Positions 63,362-64,000 of a stretch of 64,000 bases of DNA are shown here, piece after piece. A model generated the notes under the pieces. It did not search any database. It saw only the letters and a program-made list of their open reading frames with translations, and was not told the origin of the DNA. Each line of letters opens with the position of its first letter. Position 1 is the stretch's first letter. The translations under genes and the position numbers were made by a program. Origin of the DNA: Xestospongia muta (lineage: Eukaryota; Porifera; Demospongiae; Haplosclerida; Petrosiidae); assembly GCA_963693285.1 (NCBI GenBank), contig OY848923.1:3048038-3112037 (forward strand), read 5' to 3'.

Positions 63362-63828
63362 CTGATGACCAGGTACTTGTCAATATCTCCACTCATACAC
63401 TGACCTTACTAGAAACCACACCCATACCTCGTGTCAGCCCCACCTAGATTTCTATAGAGCTTGGGGAGTGGCTCGCTACAGCATAAACTAATTACGCATC
63501 CCGGGGATTGTCTCGCGCAGTTACAAATGTAACCTTTAGCATTTCCTGCATAATTCAGTATACTTAGCTTCTGATTTAGTCTTTGAGTTTAATGACATTG
63601 ATTATTTCACATGCTCTAGACGTCTTATACACATCTCTTGTTTTGAATATGTCTGTTTTTTTCCTTTCCGGACGTTTTTTGCATCTCTAAACATCGAGTA
63701 AACATTTTAGCTGTGAAGACGTAACTACTGATCACGTGTTTTTGTATACTGTGGTTTATTAAGAACTAAAGTGAGATTTTGGTACACCATTCAAGGTTCT
63801 CGGCATTAATTTTCAATAAAATTTACGT

Positions 63829-63940
63829 AGTGTCTATTCGTCCGGCAGTAAATGTATACTTTGTTGTATAAAGGTTTAGGGGGTGGGGATCAGTTTAATA
63901 CACAACAAAGTATACATTTCCTGCCAGACGAATAGACACT
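63829..63940. repeat. Fold-back element, copy 7 (best preserved)
   Basis: Arms AGTGTCTATTCGTC(C/T)GGCAG..AAATGTATACTTTGTTGT pair with ACAACAAAGTATACATTTCC..GACGAATAGACACT. The loop includes GGGGGTGGGG. Same termini type as the elements in the 1-28 kb array, showing a dispersed MITE family and not just spacer duplication. Confidence 0.85.
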
Positions 63941-64000
63941 GCCTAAAATTTATATGGCATCTAAGTACAAGTCTAAATGGTTATATTCGTTCAAACGCAC

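Overview
The window looks like AT-rich nuclear DNA from an early-branching animal, most likely a sponge. This is an inference: there are GT-AG introns, an animal-type ribonucleotide reductase small subunit, a C9orf72 orthologue, many non-autonomous transposons and no bacterial features. I could not run a database search, so the species is not named. All exon models are read from splice signals, phase and protein similarity, without transcript evidence.

Region 1 (1-36.5 kb) is a head-to-tail minus-strand array of small secreted-protein genes. Each intact copy has three exons and two phase-0 introns, and encodes about 173-181 residues: a signal peptide, predicted amphipathic helices and six conserved cysteines. 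I reconstruct seven complete copies (4.7, 16.0, 23.5, 26.5, 30.6, 34.9 and 35.9 kb), one cut by the left edge, one pseudogene (30.0 kb) and two remnants (10.3 and 26.1 kb). They fall into three sequence types. The spacers are large duplicated blocks with recurring fold-back elements and decayed genes. Several promoters carry a TATA box plus an NF-kB-like site, in three copies at an identical 20-bp spacing. Together with the exon phases this makes a cytokine-like secreted family a reasonable hypothesis, unproven.

Region 2 (39.3-55.2 kb) holds two conserved housekeeping-type genes arranged head to head across a 400-bp interval: RRM2 (minus, 10 coding exons, 384 aa, all diiron ligands and the radical tyrosine present) and a C9orf72 orthologue (plus, 12 coding exons, 491 aa). 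The shared interval has an E2F-like site. Introns of both carry mobile DNA: two hAT elements with BED zinc-finger ORFs in RRM2, and a piggyBac-type element, a tyrosine-recombinase-like fragment and a Ty3/gypsy fragment in C9orf72. C9orf72 introns also contain a 31-bp minisatellite, a 42-bp minisatellite and a long CT tract that forms a splice acceptor.

Region 3 (55.2-64 kb) has two intact minus-strand genes and one dead relative of a secreted family built from three copies of a C-x10-C-x7-C...C module, then a single-exon type II membrane protein that looks like a fucosyltransferase-fold Golgi enzyme, and a 112-bp perfect-looking fold-back element at the right end that belongs to the family seen in the array.
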